Shown: one piece after another, positions 11,231-23,581 of the stretch | How positions within the stretch are numbered: the stretch's first letter is position 1 | Layout: the number at the start of each line of letters is the position of its first letter | Assembly: GCA_019426215.1 (NCBI GenBank) | Contig: CM033396.1 | Span: forward strand, 37,996,503-38,060,502 | DNA from: Buddleja alternifolia | Taxonomy: Eukaryota > Streptophyta > Magnoliopsida > Lamiales > Scrophulariaceae | Direction: 5' to 3' | DNA: 64,000 nt | Program-made: the position numbers and the translations under genes | Notes under the pieces: generated by a model | The model's input: the letters and a program-made list of their open reading frames with translations, nothing else | Databases searched by the model: none | Told to the model about the DNA's origin: nothing

Positions 11231-11699
11231 TCAACTCGGCCAACTCTTCTCCAAACGCATTATTGTCAAGCATAAATCGATTCCTAGACTGGCCTCGTGG
11301 TCCATTACATGCCAGGTAATGACTTGATTGGCAACATATTCATGTGACCTTTGTAGACTCTCTAATTGTTACCGCTAAAATTCTTAGTTACATTTGGGTG
11401 TTTTAATATTGAATGCACAAATATCTATATTATGCTGACATGTTATGATGTTCGCTGTATAATAAAGTCCGTATAACTAAGAGCGTAAAATAGAATGACG
11501 GACATACGAATTTTACGTTCTCCCAAATCGAGCTATGTCCGCGTGCAAGGAAGAGGGATACTTCTCTATATCAGATGGTACAAAGAGAATAAGGTGTAAA
11601 AAATTTAATAACCCTGGTCTGAAAAATTATACTAGATATAAGTTACCATCTTGTGGGGGTATTTCTTGCAAAAAGCAGTAACCCCAAAAATAATCCTAT

Positions 11700-11950
11700 G
11701 AGAAAATTACACAAACCTCCTCTTGTATAATTACCAAAACTCTCCCTCATTTATAGAAAATTACCAACACCCCCTTCAAAGGGTCTACTTGTAAGGTTTA
11801 CAAAAGTAAATTTTAAGAAATATTAAATGCATAAGGGGTGTAATTGTAAGAAATTCTTAACATGAGGAGGTCATGTGTTGGTAATTTCAAATAAGTGGGG
11901 GAATTTTGGTAATTACACAATAAGTAAGGGGGTATGTATGTAATTTTCCC
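11700..11950. mobile_element. Mutator-type foldback MITE, 251 bp, perfect 9-bp TSD
   Basis: The ends GAGAAAATTACA and GGGAAAATTACA (right end reverse-complemented) are flanked by identical TAATCCTAT at 11691-11699 and 11951-11959. The arms carry 'attgtgtaattaccaaaa' modules. Same family as 13215-13469 and, more distantly, 6692-6985. Confidence 0.88.
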
Positions 11951-12058
11951 TAATCCTATAAATTTACTTCCATCTTGGCTTTGCCTCGGGAAAACAGTCC
12001 TTCTCTTTAAGTCTAGAACTTTAAGACACGACATAGTAGGCTTTTGGTACGAATTACC

Positions 12059-12182
12059 TACAAATCTTTTACAACCAGGTAATGATTCATTTTGTCATTG
12101 GTCCATGATATGATAAAATATACAAATCTTTTACAACCAGGTAATGATTCATTTTGTCATTGGTCCATGATATGATAAAATA
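12059..12182. repeat. Perfect 62-bp tandem duplication
   Basis: 12059-12120 and 12121-12182 are identical by eye, starting TACAAATCTTTTACAACC. It lies about 260 bp upstream of the NPH3-domain start codon. Identity of the copies implies a recent event. Confidence 0.95.
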
Positions 12183-12440
12183 TCAATTTGTTATAGTAAG
12201 CATCAATTACAGAAACCCACTCATATGCACTCACTGCATTTGCTTTTTACCAAAATTAAAATATGTGACAAAAAAAAAACGATAAATAAGGTACATAGCA
12301 TTATTCTTCCATTAATTATCAACCTATAGTAAGTTATGTAATACTAACATTATATTATATTGCGAGCATATAACTATACTGCTCATTAGCACTTGAAAAA
12401 AGCTATCACAAAAAACTTCTAAATCCATCCCACACCAAAA

Positions 12441-15212
12441 ATGCAGAAGTTGTCACTGCCAGAATCCATCACATTATCAGACAAATCAACACAATTCTTG
12501 CCAGAATGCTGCTTCGATAATCCCTCCATTTCAGACATGGATTATTTCATCAACACTCTCTCAACCATCAAACTAAAGGGAGTTAGGCCCGATTTGATTG
12601 GCTCAATCATCACACATTATGCTTCCAAATTGCTCCCTCATGACCTAGCCGAAAACGGGCCAGAAAGGCCCGTCATCTCCTCTAAAGACTCCCCGATAAG
12701 CGCCACAGCTTCATGGATGAAGAAAAAATTCTTTATCGAAACTCTAGTCACGATTTTGCCCCCGGAGAAGGATTCTATCCCCTGCAATTTCCTCTTAAGG
12801 CTTCTACGTGTTGCTAACACGGTTGGCGTTGATGTTGCGTATCGTGATGAGCTTGAAAAGCGCGTTTCTCGGCAGCTTGACGAGGCTTCGTTGGGGGAAT
12901 TGATGATACCATCGTTCAGTCACACTTGTGGCACGTTGCTAGACGTTAACCTCGTTTTTAGGATGGTGAAGAAGTGTGTGAATTCGGAGGAAGTTGCTAA
13001 GGGTGGGGCTAAACTTACGAAGGTGGCGAAGCTCGTGGATTGTTATCTTGCCGAAGCTGCCGTTGATTCCCATATGACGTTGGATGAATTCGTCGCGCTT
13101 GGTAGTGTTCTCCCGAGCCATTCCCGCTCTACCGATGATGGGCTATATCGCGCCATTGATATATACCTTAAAGTAAGTCCAATGTGTTGCTACTATGTCT
13201 TTTTCTTTCTTCTTGGAAAAATTACACACAGATCCACTAGCTTATTGTGTAATTACCAAACCCCTTACTAATTGAAAATTACATAAAGTCCCTATCATGT
13301 TAAGTCATTTATTACAATTACACCCCCTATGTATTTAACTTTTCGTACAATTATATCCCTACAAATCTTACAAATAGACCCCTTGAAAGGGGTTGTAGGT
13401 AATTTTTAAGAAGTGAGGGGGATTTTGGTAATTACATTATAAGTGAGGGGGTCTGTGTGTAGTTTTTCCATTCTTTATTTATTAATTATCTGTTTTTTCC
13501 TATATACCATTAGCTAAATAAAAATGGTGAAATTCTTGAATGCTTTATATATCGTATTTACTCGGATTTCATTACATGAATAATTGCAATTGGCATTTGT
13601 GAATCGTTTAATTGTCACAACCACAAGATTCTTCAGCCAATGAGCCGAGGAGAAGATAGGTTATTCCTTGGCAATGTCATATATATGATAATTGATACAT
13701 ACCTTTCATCCTGACAAGAAGAAACAGATATTGAAATTATAAAATATGTCATGCATATATATCTCTTCCTAGGCATTGTCACCCTCACTTTCTGTAAGAA
13801 ACAGAAATGCATATTTATTGCACTATTTTATATAATTTGTTCATTAGGAGTGATTGTTTCTCTCTCTCTTTTTTTTAATAAAGATGAAAAATGAGTTAAT
13901 TAAGTTTTTATTATCTTTTGGATCACTTTAACCAATTTATTTGCACTCACAATAAAGTAAATGGTAAACACGTAGCAAAAAATGCAAAAGTTTCATAATG
14001 AAAAAAAAAATGTGTTACACTATTTGTTAGGATCAAATGCTTACCAAAGACCAAAAATTAACTATAGTTGTTAGTATATGCGCAATCTACATTTGAGAAC
14101 ACAAAGCATAGGCAAAGGTTGCTTGCGGTGGTTGCGAAGGTTAGTCCTCGGCTAGTTAGTTACATTCTCCCGAGTCAAATGATGGTGTTGATAATAAATG
14201 CCAACAATCATGCTCCCAGCGCCCAATAGCTTTGGAGACTTAAATGCATAGTCTCCCTTTAAGGGATTGTTCTTAGAAGTTCGAGACCTCAAGTCCAGAG
14301 TGGTCTTCCATGTATTTGTTCTCCCAGAATCCACATATATATATTTACATGTGTGATGATGGAGATCAACTTGGGACTTGAGGTCCTGGACCTCTTGAGT
14401 ATATATGACCCCTATCTAGGATTATCGGCCTATCACTGGTCCAAAAGCTATAGCTATTAGTAGAACCCAACTTTATCTCCTTATATATTTTGTGACGAAA
14501 AGTACCATCTTAGGCGACGGTCAGCGTGAGGTGACTGCATCCCCGTAAATGCTATGGCTTGACTGCCAATAATATTTTCTCAAATCAAAGAATGGGGCTG
14601 ACATTAAATATGCCAACACTATTACTAATTTGCTTTAGCTTTGCGTTCCATCTCTAACATGTAGTATTTGTGATGGTTTAGGCACATCCAGGTTTATCAA
14701 AGCAAGAGAGAAAGACACTTTGGAATTTAATTGACACCAGAAAGCTTTCACCAGAGGCATCCCATCATGCAGCTCAAAACGAGAGGTTGCCAGTTCGGGC
14801 CGTGATTCAAGTTCTCCTCTCAGAGCAAACCAAACTCAACAAACACATTGATTGGAGTGGATCACTGAGCAGCATGCGAAGCCCGGGAACCGGGTTTGAT
14901 GGCCAGGCCCGAAGTGTATCGAAGCGTGAAATCAACATACATCAAATGGAGATCAAGAGATTGAAGGAAGATGTTCTTAGGCTTCAAAGCCAATGCATGA
15001 ACATGGAAAGACAAATTGAGAAGCTGTTGGAGAAAAAGAAAGGGTATAATTTCAGCTGGAAAAAGCTTGGAATTCTAGGGTTTAAGGCCGATAAAATCGG
15101 AGAAATTGAAGGAGAAAGCGAGGCGGGATTCGGGCTCAAAACGCCAATGGAAATGAAGGCGAGGCTAGTACGAGGTAGAACTTCGAAAAAGTGGAGGGAA
15201 TCGTTGTCTTGA
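12441..15212 (+). CDS. NPH3-domain protein (two exons), no BTB domain visible
   Basis: NPH3/RPT2-like proteins act at the plasma membrane in phototropin signalling or auxin-related organ growth, often as adaptors of CUL3 ubiquitin ligases. Exons are 12441-13172 and 14682-15212, joined by a GT-AG intron in phase 0, giving 420 aa. Family blocks in order are YFINTLSTIKLKGVRPDLIG, then LLRLLRVANTVGVD, RDELEKRVSRQLDEASLGEL and LPSHSRSTDDGLYRAIDIYL. Exon 2 holds KTLWNLIDTRKLSPEAS and the hallmark AAQNERLPVRAVIQVLLSEQ. A heptad-like stretch (ISO: IHQMEIKRLKEDVLRLQSQC) near residues 295-320 looks like a coiled coil. The ATG is chosen because an in-frame TAA lies seven codons upstream (12420-12422). 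Most family members carry an N-terminal BTB/POZ domain and none is recognisable upstream, so this is either a short subtype or a gene that lost 5' exons. Which paralogue it is remains unknown. Confidence 0.85.
13215..13469. mobile_element. Foldback MITE in NPH3-gene intron
   Basis: GGAAAAATTACACACAG at the left is mirrored by ...CTGTGTGTAGTTTTTCC at the right. The arms share 'attgtgtaattaccaaa' with the 11700 copy. Flanks TTTCTTCTT and ATTCTTTAT agree at six of nine positions, so the duplication has decayed. It begins only 42 bp inside the intron. Confidence 0.75.
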
Positions 15213-15639
15213 AGCCTGCGTAATGACTGATGGGAAATTCTAGCTCAAAGTGAGTTTTAGCAGAACAACATATTATTTAGAAAGAGACTGAATTACACTT
15301 GTCTTGTGATTAGTTTACATTCTGAAAACAGTGACTAATCAGAAAGCAAGTGGCATGTGATTAGTTGAGTTCGGTTTGACAGAATTAATCTTGAGAAGGT
15401 TTCTTTCTTCCTTCTAAAATGACTTGGTGAAATGAAGTAGCTATATTTCTATAGAAACAAATCTCTGTCTATTTTTTGTTTTTTTTGATATCCTTGTCTA
15501 CTATTGTATTGTGTAATATTCTTTATAGTGATAATTACTTCACCTTATTTCTAATCGCTCACATTCTGAATATTATGAATAATATTCACATTCTTGAGTT
15601 AAAATATTTAACACACATGTTATACATATTTTATATTTA

Positions 15640-15672
15640 CTAGTAAAGAGCACGTGCGTTGCACGTGTTTAT
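15640..15672 (-). mobile_element. Helitron 3' terminus (minus orientation)
   Basis: On the minus strand the sequence reads CACGTGC-AAC-GCACGTG (7-bp perfect stem), then CTCTTTA, then CTAG followed by T. A short GC-rich hairpin 10-12 nt before CTRR, with a T next, is the Helitron 3' signature. The body would run rightwards. I could not find a matching 5' TC end before the retrotransposon at 16944. Confidence 0.6.
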
Positions 15673-16943
15673 ATGAATCTATTAAATTAACTGAAAAATC
15701 AAATAAATAAGAATTATAATATGTACAAGAAATATGAATGAAAGACATAGCATCTTATTAATAAGCATACATCAAAATGCTTCATATGAATAAGTTGTAA
15801 ATTATCTTAAAGCGAAAATTGATTGCTCGAGCATGTATTGAAAGAGGATGCACACACATCTTTCGTTGCTTCCGTAATTGCTAAACATGTTGACTATATG
15901 TTTTTTTCTTCTCCTCATGCAAGTTATGGAAACAAATATAATTATAATGGTGTAACCGAGAAAACTTAAAATATCAGTTGTAGATAATAAATTAAATGAC
16001 ATACAATATAAAAAACTTAAATGATAAATAACATGAATAAAAAATAAGGTTTAATATTATATGAAGGTCTAATTATTCATTTTCTTGTTTGATCTTAATG
16101 GGCGTTTTAACCTTGTTTTTTACTTTCCTTCACGCTTTTTTCTTTCTTTCTTAAATTGCTCAATTTCTCTTCATCATTACTTGAAATTATATTGTTGATG
16201 TCTCATTCCCTATTGTTCTTTGCCAGCTACTTTGTCCCCCTTGCATACTTTCTTCATAATTGGTGGTATATATTTTGAAGTTCCCTCAGTATAAGAAACT
16301 TAATTATTCAACAGTTGGTTTTTGCTTTTCTATTAAGTGAGAATAGAAAGTGAATATCATTTGATGTTTGTAGGCTAAGTGATTTATAATACTTTGAGTT
16401 GTATTCTCGCTGGGAACTTCAGTTTGTCAACATGCTCATTCTCAGTTGCCAATATTTCTTGATTTTTCATGTAATCAGTTGAGTGGAATTTTTTGTTCTC
16501 AAATCTAGATAAAAGTCACAACAAGACGGTTTATTGATTTTTCTTCATTGCTATACTCAATAATCGTCTCATATGGAATTTATTATTACCTTCATTATCA
16601 GTTGGTTCCTCACAGTTCTCAACTCTAAGTAACAACTCACTGAAGTTAGGGTCACTTCTAGCTTTTATATTTATTGACAAAGCAATCCCTATCAGCCTAA
16701 CACCTTTTCGGGCCACCATACCACTCTAGGTTAGCAGCAAGTCTTTTACTCCGGGCGTTTAAATTTTCAGCCCATACAGAACATGCCAGACATCCTTGGA
16801 CCTGCCCCGTTTCAGCTCTAGCAGCTCGCTTCCACGACCCATTCTTTTCATTTGTCAGGTGGGTCTTACTTTCATTGATAAAATATAAAAAACATGAACC
16901 TATTGAACCTATAAATATAATATTTATCTATTATATCTTTTAG
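15673..16943. other. No gene recognised; probable Helitron body
   Basis: AT-rich DNA between the Helitron 3' end and the LTR retrotransposon. A minus-strand stretch near 16710-16860 has higher GC and could be a captured or decayed coding fragment (it reads VWAENLNARSKRLAANLEWY), but I recognise no family. Confidence 0.4.
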
Positions 16944-18609
16944 TGTTAGGAATTTCATGTTAGATGTTTTGATGATGACAATTAGGAATCTTGTTAGACC
17001 CCAGAGTTATGTACGCTTAAATCTCATAGATACATTGTATAAGCATTTGAACATTAGTAATGTATAGGCTTTATTTTATCTTTTACTTTCGACATTCTTA
17101 GATCAAGAAGTCGGTTAGATTAAAGCGTTTGATACTTTCTGAGTGAACTTATCAAGACTGCGAAATCTGAAGACTCCAAGCGTCCAAGAAATCAATAGTG
17201 AATGAAGTTTGAAGAAGTTCACTCTAAGCGCCTGACATGTTCTGAGTGAGGTGTCAAGTAACAAAGACTGAAGTCTCAAGCGTCTACACTTCTAAATGAA
17301 GTCTGAAGACTTTTCCAAGCGTCTAAACATTAAATAGTCCTCCAGATTAAATGGAACTTTCAGCTCATGAATGAAGCGTCTATCAAATGACAAACATTCT
17401 CCTAAAGCGTCAGATTGAAAGGAGTTTAATGCAAATATTCTCAGTGCATTAAATGCCAACGGGCATTTAATTCAAATGCATTAAATGCTGATAAGAGCAT
17501 TAAATGTGATAAGCACTTTCAGACGTACGGAGAAGCCACCCTATTGGACTGTCAACTATTCAAAGACTGCAACACCAACTTTTGTGCAGCAGATTTTCAG
17601 AAAAAAGGACAAAAGTTGTTCACTCGCGAAAGTGAGAGATACGCGCCCTTGCATGTGTCAAACGTACACTTTTTCCAAGAATGCCTATAAATAGAACTTC
17701 AACAACAAACCAAAAATAGAACAATTATCAAGCCAAATTGCTGTTGCATTGAAGTCTCATTCCTTAAACTCTTAGAAAAGCCAGAATACCCAAGAAAATA
17801 TTCTCTTTGCTTTTCATCAAATCCTGAGACAGTCAACCCAATATCTCAAACATTCTTTTTGAAGAAACTACTCTACTACTGAGATATTCCAGTTGTTTGA
17901 ACTTCATCAAAATCAAACAAACTCTTTTAGAAAAACCCTTATCCAAGCCTCGCGATCTGTGTGAAGTCGAAGTTGGATACTTGCATTATTTCTGGGTGAA
18001 AGAAGCAAGGGGATTGAAGTGATTTGGAGCAGAAATCTGTGTGATCAAGGAGCTCAAGTCATCGACATCCATCTCTCCCTAATTTGTAGAAGATTCTGTG
18101 TGATTCTTTGAGAATCATTTTAGTGGATTGCCTCCAAGTGTTCGAGGAGAAGAAGGACGTAGTTGGAATTACACCACCCAACGAACCTTACAAATATTGT
18201 GTCATTTACTTTTCAGTCAATTCTTTTATCTATCATATCATTGCATAAATTGATTAAGTAAAACACAATCAAAAGCTAAGCAACTAAGAAACCTCTTGTG
18301 ACGCTAAAGCTTTCAAGAAGAAGACTCAAAAATTATTCCGCTGTGCTAACACTGATTAAAGAACTGAACGCTTAACCTACTTGGTCAAAGTATTCAAATC
18401 TTGAAGTCTAAGTTAACTTCCTAAAAACAGTCTTCATCAGGCGCTTCGCCAAAGCACCAATATTTTTAAGTGAACGCTTAAGTCAAGCGTTAGACACTTC
18501 AAGCGTCTAAAAATCTCTTAGTACGAAACCTTTTAAAGTCAAAAAAGACTTCAGGGTTTATTCAACCCCCTCCCTTCTAGACCCTTTCGTATGCCACTTG
18601 GGACCAACA
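16944..18609 (+). repeat. 5' LTR of the Sirevirus-like element
   Basis: Starts TGTTAGGAATTTC and ends CCAACA. TATA box TATAAATAG is at 17686-17693. Upstream, seven direct copies of AAGCG(T/C) occur at 17123, 17178, 17226, 17278, 17317, 17374 and 17405, about 30-57 bp apart. More copies, in both orientations, lie near the 3' end (18300-18510). Confidence 0.95.
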
Positions 18610-18611
18610 AG

Positions 18612-18623
18612 TGGTATCGAAGC
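18612..18623 (+). promoter_or_regulatory. Primer-binding site (initiator tRNA-Met)
   Basis: TGGTATCGAAGC starts 3 nt after the LTR end. It matches the usual plant TGGTATCAGAGC, complementary to the 3' end of tRNA-iMet, with small differences. Confidence 0.85.
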
Positions 18624-18712
18624 GGTTAAAATTGAAATTTTAAAATTTCCAAGCATAACTGCTTGTTTAGATCCTTTTCTTTCAAAATCTAGTTGCGTTT
18701 AAAATTTTCGAT

Positions 18713-20926
18713 ATGGCATTTGCTAAAGTTCCCAAACTGACTGAATCAAATTTTGACACATGGAAAGTCAAAGCATTTACATATCTCTGTTCATGTGATG
18801 ATGACATGTGTGATATTATTTCAGATGGGCCAATCAAAATATACAAAGTTATCACAAGAGCGCCTGGAGCCATGGAAGAAACTCCCGATGGTTACGTTGA
18901 GAAACCAAAACAAGAATGGACTCCAGATGAGCGTCGAAGAGCTAATTTGGACAATGTTGGTCGTAACGCTCTATATACGGCTATTGGTGATAATGACAAC
19001 TTATTTAACAAGATCAAGTCTTGCAAAACTACTAAAGAAATATGGGATAAGTTGGCTACGATTTGTGGTGGTTCAGCTCAAATCAAAGAAAACAAACTTT
19101 CCATTGCCAAGGAAAAGTTTAACGGATTTAAGATGCTACCCAATGAAACTTTAGAGCAATTGGATATAAGATTTATAGCTCTAGTTACAGAACTTACATC
19201 GTTGAGAATGGACTTATAGAACCGAGAAATGGTGGTTAAAATCTTTAGAAGCTTACCAAGTAAATTCTTGATGAAGACAACCGCTATGAGAGAATCAAAT
19301 ATGCTGGATCTCCCAACTCCAGAAGATACCTTTTCAGAGCTAAAAGCATTTGAGTTCGAGTTGAATTCTGCTAGTGATATTGTGAGTAGTCCAGTGATTG
19401 AATCTGGAGCGCTTATTGCATCAATCAAAGATAAATCGGGTAATAAAGGAAAGAATTCAGATATCAATGAGGAAGAGGAGTTGGCTTTGCTGAATAGATT
19501 CAGGAAGTTTTTGAGATATGAAAAGAAAGGAAAAAGTTTCAATAATCAAGGACAAAGTTCGTATCAAGCGCCTTCTCCTGTGCAACAACAGTTTCAAGCG
19601 CCTCAGTATTCTGTTCCTTCACCCCAAGCGCCTGTTCAATACCAAGCGTCTACTCAAAGTCTCCCAGCTCCAGTGGTCTCAAAACCACACATTGCAAGGT
19701 TAACAAATGAACAAAAGATGAAAACTAATCTTTGTTATAATTGCAGGAAACCAGGGCACTACTAGGTAAATTGCCCTTATCCAAACGTATCCAAGCCCTC
19801 AAGGCAGGATTACTTGGATAGAAACCAATTTAGGAGCAACCTTCGTCAACAAGGTTTGCTAGCGGAATCAAAACCAGCATCCGCACCTGAAGATTTAGAA
19901 TCATCAGAAGAAAGTAGTGATGATGATGAGCCATTAGATGACTCAGCGCTCGTATGTCTCATGGCCAGAGATGATGAAGCGTTTCCTGAGGTAATCAATG
20001 AATTATCAATTCCTCTTTCTTATGATGAATTACTTGACAAAGTCAAAGAATACTACAATGAATGTCAAGAAGCTGCCAAAATATATCAAAATGATCTCGC
20101 TATTATCTCATCACTCACAAGAGATAAAGTGACGCTCAGAGCAGAGTTGCGAGTTCAGCAACAGTGCATTGAGAAGAACCAATCGCTTGAAAGTGAAATT
20201 ATTCAATTAAAAGGCGATCTTGATATAATAGTCAAGAGAGAAGCTGATTTGATCGCTAGACTTGCTAAATCAGAGCAGCTCATCTCATCATTATCAAAAG
20301 CTTCTAGACAGTTGGATAATGTGACTGAAGTAACCAGATTATTTGGTGAGAAGACCGGTTTAGGATGCGATAAAATGGGTAAACAATCCAATCAATCTAA
20401 TGTTACAGCAAACAATAAAGGAAAGGGTGTTATCTTTGTTGAAAAAGGTTCACAAGGTCAAACTCAAAATGAACCGAGTGACAATGGTAAGAGGCCAAAT
20501 GAGAAAGTCAAAGCTAACTTAGGCAAGGGTAAGGTTAAGGAAAACGATTCACAAAGACGGGTCTATCCAAACGCTCAAAAGGCTAAAGATAAATCTGACC
20601 ACTGTGAATCAAGCGCTAAGTGTCCAGCACCAAAAGTGCAACCCAAGCCAGCGCCAAGGAAATAACAGCGTCAATATCCAAGACAGTCAAGATCATATTA
20701 TCGATACTATGATGATTATGATTATGACTATGATTATGACTATTATTATAATCGAGGATATTATTATACACCCAAAAAGCACACACAACACGCTGTGAAA
20801 CCCAAAAAGGCCAGTATTCCTACAATGAAGACTAGGCAAATATGGATTCCTGAAGTTCTAATTCAAACTAACAATGTCACTAATGTTGAAGGACCCAAGC
20901 AACAATGGGTACCTAAACAGAAATAG
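18713..20926 (+). pseudogene. Sirevirus-like gag, three premature stops
   Basis: Encodes the capsid/nucleocapsid polyprotein. The ATG at 18713 starts MAFAKVPKLTESNFDTWKVK, the usual UBN2-type copia gag opening. One frame runs 18713-20926 but is cut by TAG at 19217-19219, TAG at 19763-19765 and TAA at 20663-20665. The second stop falls inside the CCHC zinc knuckle (CYNCRKPGHY then stop, VNCP), between the histidine and the last cysteine. A long acidic and coiled-coil region follows (about 19820-20350), then a lysine-rich stretch and a D/Y-rich tract (20700-20770). The frame ends near WVPKQK with TAG at 20924-20926. No frameshifts were seen. Confidence 0.88.
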
Positions 20927-20947
20927 AACTTCCCTTTTTGATTGCAG

Positions 20948-23468
20948 GTACCTAGAGCTAGAGCCGATGCATCTGTATGGTACTTTGATAGTGGATCGTC
21001 AAGGCACATGACTGGTTCCAAAGATCTTCTGATCAACTATCAAGCTGCCAATGGTCCTCAGGTTGTATTTGGTGACAACTCCAAAGTTTTGTGCAGAAAA
21101 TGGAATACATCATGAGTATTCAGCTCCCAAAACTCCCCAACAAAATGGTGTTGCTGAGCGCCGGAACCGAACGCTTAAGGAAGCAGCTAGGACTATGTTA
21201 GCAGAATCCAAGCTCGCTCCTAGATTTTGGGCCGAAGCAATCAACACTACCTGTTATACTCAAAACCGCTGCATGATCAACAAACAGCATGGGAAAACTC
21301 CATATGAATTGTGGAAGGGACGTAAGCCAAATGTTTCATATTTTCACGTCTTTGGTTCTAAATGTTTTATCCATAATAATGGATCCCAAAGCCTAAAGAC
21401 TTTTGATCCTAAAGCGGATGAGAGAATCTTTCTAGGCTACGCCAAAAATGGAAAGAATTTTTGCATTCTCAATAAGATCAAATCAAAGGTTGAGGAATCT
21501 ATTCATGTTGTTTTTGATGATGCTAACCAAGAACCGAGTAAGGTTAATTTAGATGATGTAGGAGTTGAAGATCTATGTCATCAAGCGTCTAAGATTACTA
21601 TTGATGAAGATACTGACGACGATGATGAGATCTCAGTGCCACCTCCTAAGATTACTCGTGAGATTACTCTAGATAATCATGTAAGAAATGCTGTTGATCA
21701 TGAAGAGAATGATCATCAAGAGCACACAAGGAATTGTGAACTTGGAGCACCTACGCAAGAAGGTAGTCAAGCGTATGTTCCTCAAGCGCCTGTTCAACCT
21801 CTTAACCCCTTCCAACCAGACAGACTATGGCTGCGTGATCATCCACCTGAGCAGATTATTGGAGATATTGAAGCACCTGTTAGGACTAGAGCCGCTACGT
21901 TCAATGAGGCTATGTTCGCAAGCTTTCAATCTCAAATGGAACCTAAGAAAGTGGATGAAGCGCTAAGCGACCCAAGTTGGATTGAAGCTATGCAAGAAAA
22001 ACTTAATCAGTTCGAACGAAATAAGGTTTGGATGCTAGTACCAAGACCAACTCACCAAAGAGTTATTGGAACTAGATGGGTATATAGAAACAAGATGGAT
22101 GAGAACGGCATTGTTATAAGAAACAAGGCCAGACTCGTAGCTCAAGGATATTGCCAAGAGGAGGGTATTGACTTTGATGAGACATACGCTCCTGTCGCTC
22201 GTCTTGAAGCAATCCGCATGTTTCTAGCGTATGCAGCGTTCAACAAGTTCATGGTGTATGAAATGGACGTGAAGAGTGCCTTCCTGAATGGTAAACTCCA
22301 AGAAGAAGTGTATGTGGAGCAACCACCAGGATTCATCAACAATCATGGTAAGGGTATGGTTTACAAGCTAGAAAAAGCACTTTACAGGCTTAAGCAAGCA
22401 CCCCGAGCATGGTATGACACTCTCTCTATCTTTCTTATTGGTAAAGGCTTTTCAAAAGGCAGCGTTGACACAACGTTATTTAAAATTACCAATAACGAAG
22501 ATATTCTCTTAGTCCAAATTTATGTTGATGATATTTTATTTGATTCTACTAACAAGCGTCTGTGTGAGAAATTTTCGAAAATGATGCAAGAACAATTTGA
22601 AATGAGCATGATGGGTGAATTAACTTTCTTCTTAGGACTACAAGTTAAACAACTCCCTAATGGCATATTTATTAACCAAGCTAAATATACATGAGATACG
22701 ATTAAGAAATTTGGTATGGAAAATGCATCATATTCAAAAATTCCAATGAGCCAAACGCTTAAGTTAGATAAAGATGAAAGTGGAAAGAAAGTTGATATTA
22801 CTAATTATAGAGGTATCATCGGTTCACTTCTTTATCTTACTGCTAGCAGACCTGATATTATGTTTTCGGTATGCATGTGTGCATGTTTTCAAGATGATCC
22901 TAAAGAGTCACACTTAATTGCTGCCAAGAAGATCCTTAAATACCTAAAAGGCACACAGAATGTGGGCTTATGGTATCCTAGAGATTCTCCTTTTGAACTA
23001 ATTGGTTACTCAGATGCAGATTTTGCAGGTTGCAAAATAGATCGTAAAAGCACTAGTGGTACTTGTCAATTTCTAGGTGATAGGTTAGTTTCATGGCATA
23101 GCAAGAAACAACAATCCATAGCTACCTCTACAGCCGAAGCTGAGTATGTAGCTGCAGGAAGTTGTTGTGCACAAGTATTATGGATGAGGCAACAACTCAG
23201 AGATTACGGAATAATCTTAGGTCCAACCCCCATTCATTGTGATAACCAAAGCGCTCTAGCCATGACTTAAAAACCCGTTCTTCATTCCAGAACCAAACAC
23301 ATTGACAGTAGATACCATTTTCTTCGTGACCACGTTCAAAAAAAAGATATCTCCATGCACTTCATTGGAACTGACAAACAATTGGCAGATATCTTCACCA
23401 AAGCACTCAACGAACAACGTTTTCTCACTTTGAGAAGTGAATTAGGTATGATTGATTTAAACGCTTAA
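20948..23468 (+). pseudogene. Sirevirus-like pol with internal deletion and stops
   Basis: Begins with the protease region, VWYFDSGSSRHMTG, whose DSG is the aspartic protease catalytic triplet; it is in the same frame as gag. At about 21078-21085 the sequence jumps into the second half of the integrase core ([20 protein letters not shown]) with a +1 frame change. The rest of protease, the HHCC zinc finger and the first integrase aspartates are missing. From there the frame is open through reverse transcriptase, with QIYVDDILF as the YVDD catalytic motif, to a TGA at 22692-22694. RNase H follows (YSDADFAGCKIDRKSTSG), cut by TAA at 23268-23270, and the frame ends at 23466-23468. It cannot make an active integrase. 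Confidence 0.9.
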
Positions 23469-23500
23469 TCATCAAGCATCATACTTTATTAGACATATAA

Positions 23501-23581
23501 TTTAGGGGGAATCCACTTGATTTATGTCTAAAAGCTTTCTTTGAAAAACAAAATGGTACAAGTTATCAACTTTAGGGGGAA
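23501..23581 (+). promoter_or_regulatory. Two TTTAGGGGGAA boxes downstream of pol
   Basis: Exact copies at 23501-23511 and 23571-23581, 70 bp apart, just after pol. Purine-rich boxes of this type between pol and the 3' region are a known Sirevirus trait. They resemble the true PPT at 28692-28705 and may be extra plus-strand primers or relics. Confidence 0.6.

Noticed and set aside
16700..16870. GC-richer minus-strand stretch that looks partly coding
   Set aside because: No family recognised and no splice-consistent neighbours; noted only as a possible captured fragment.
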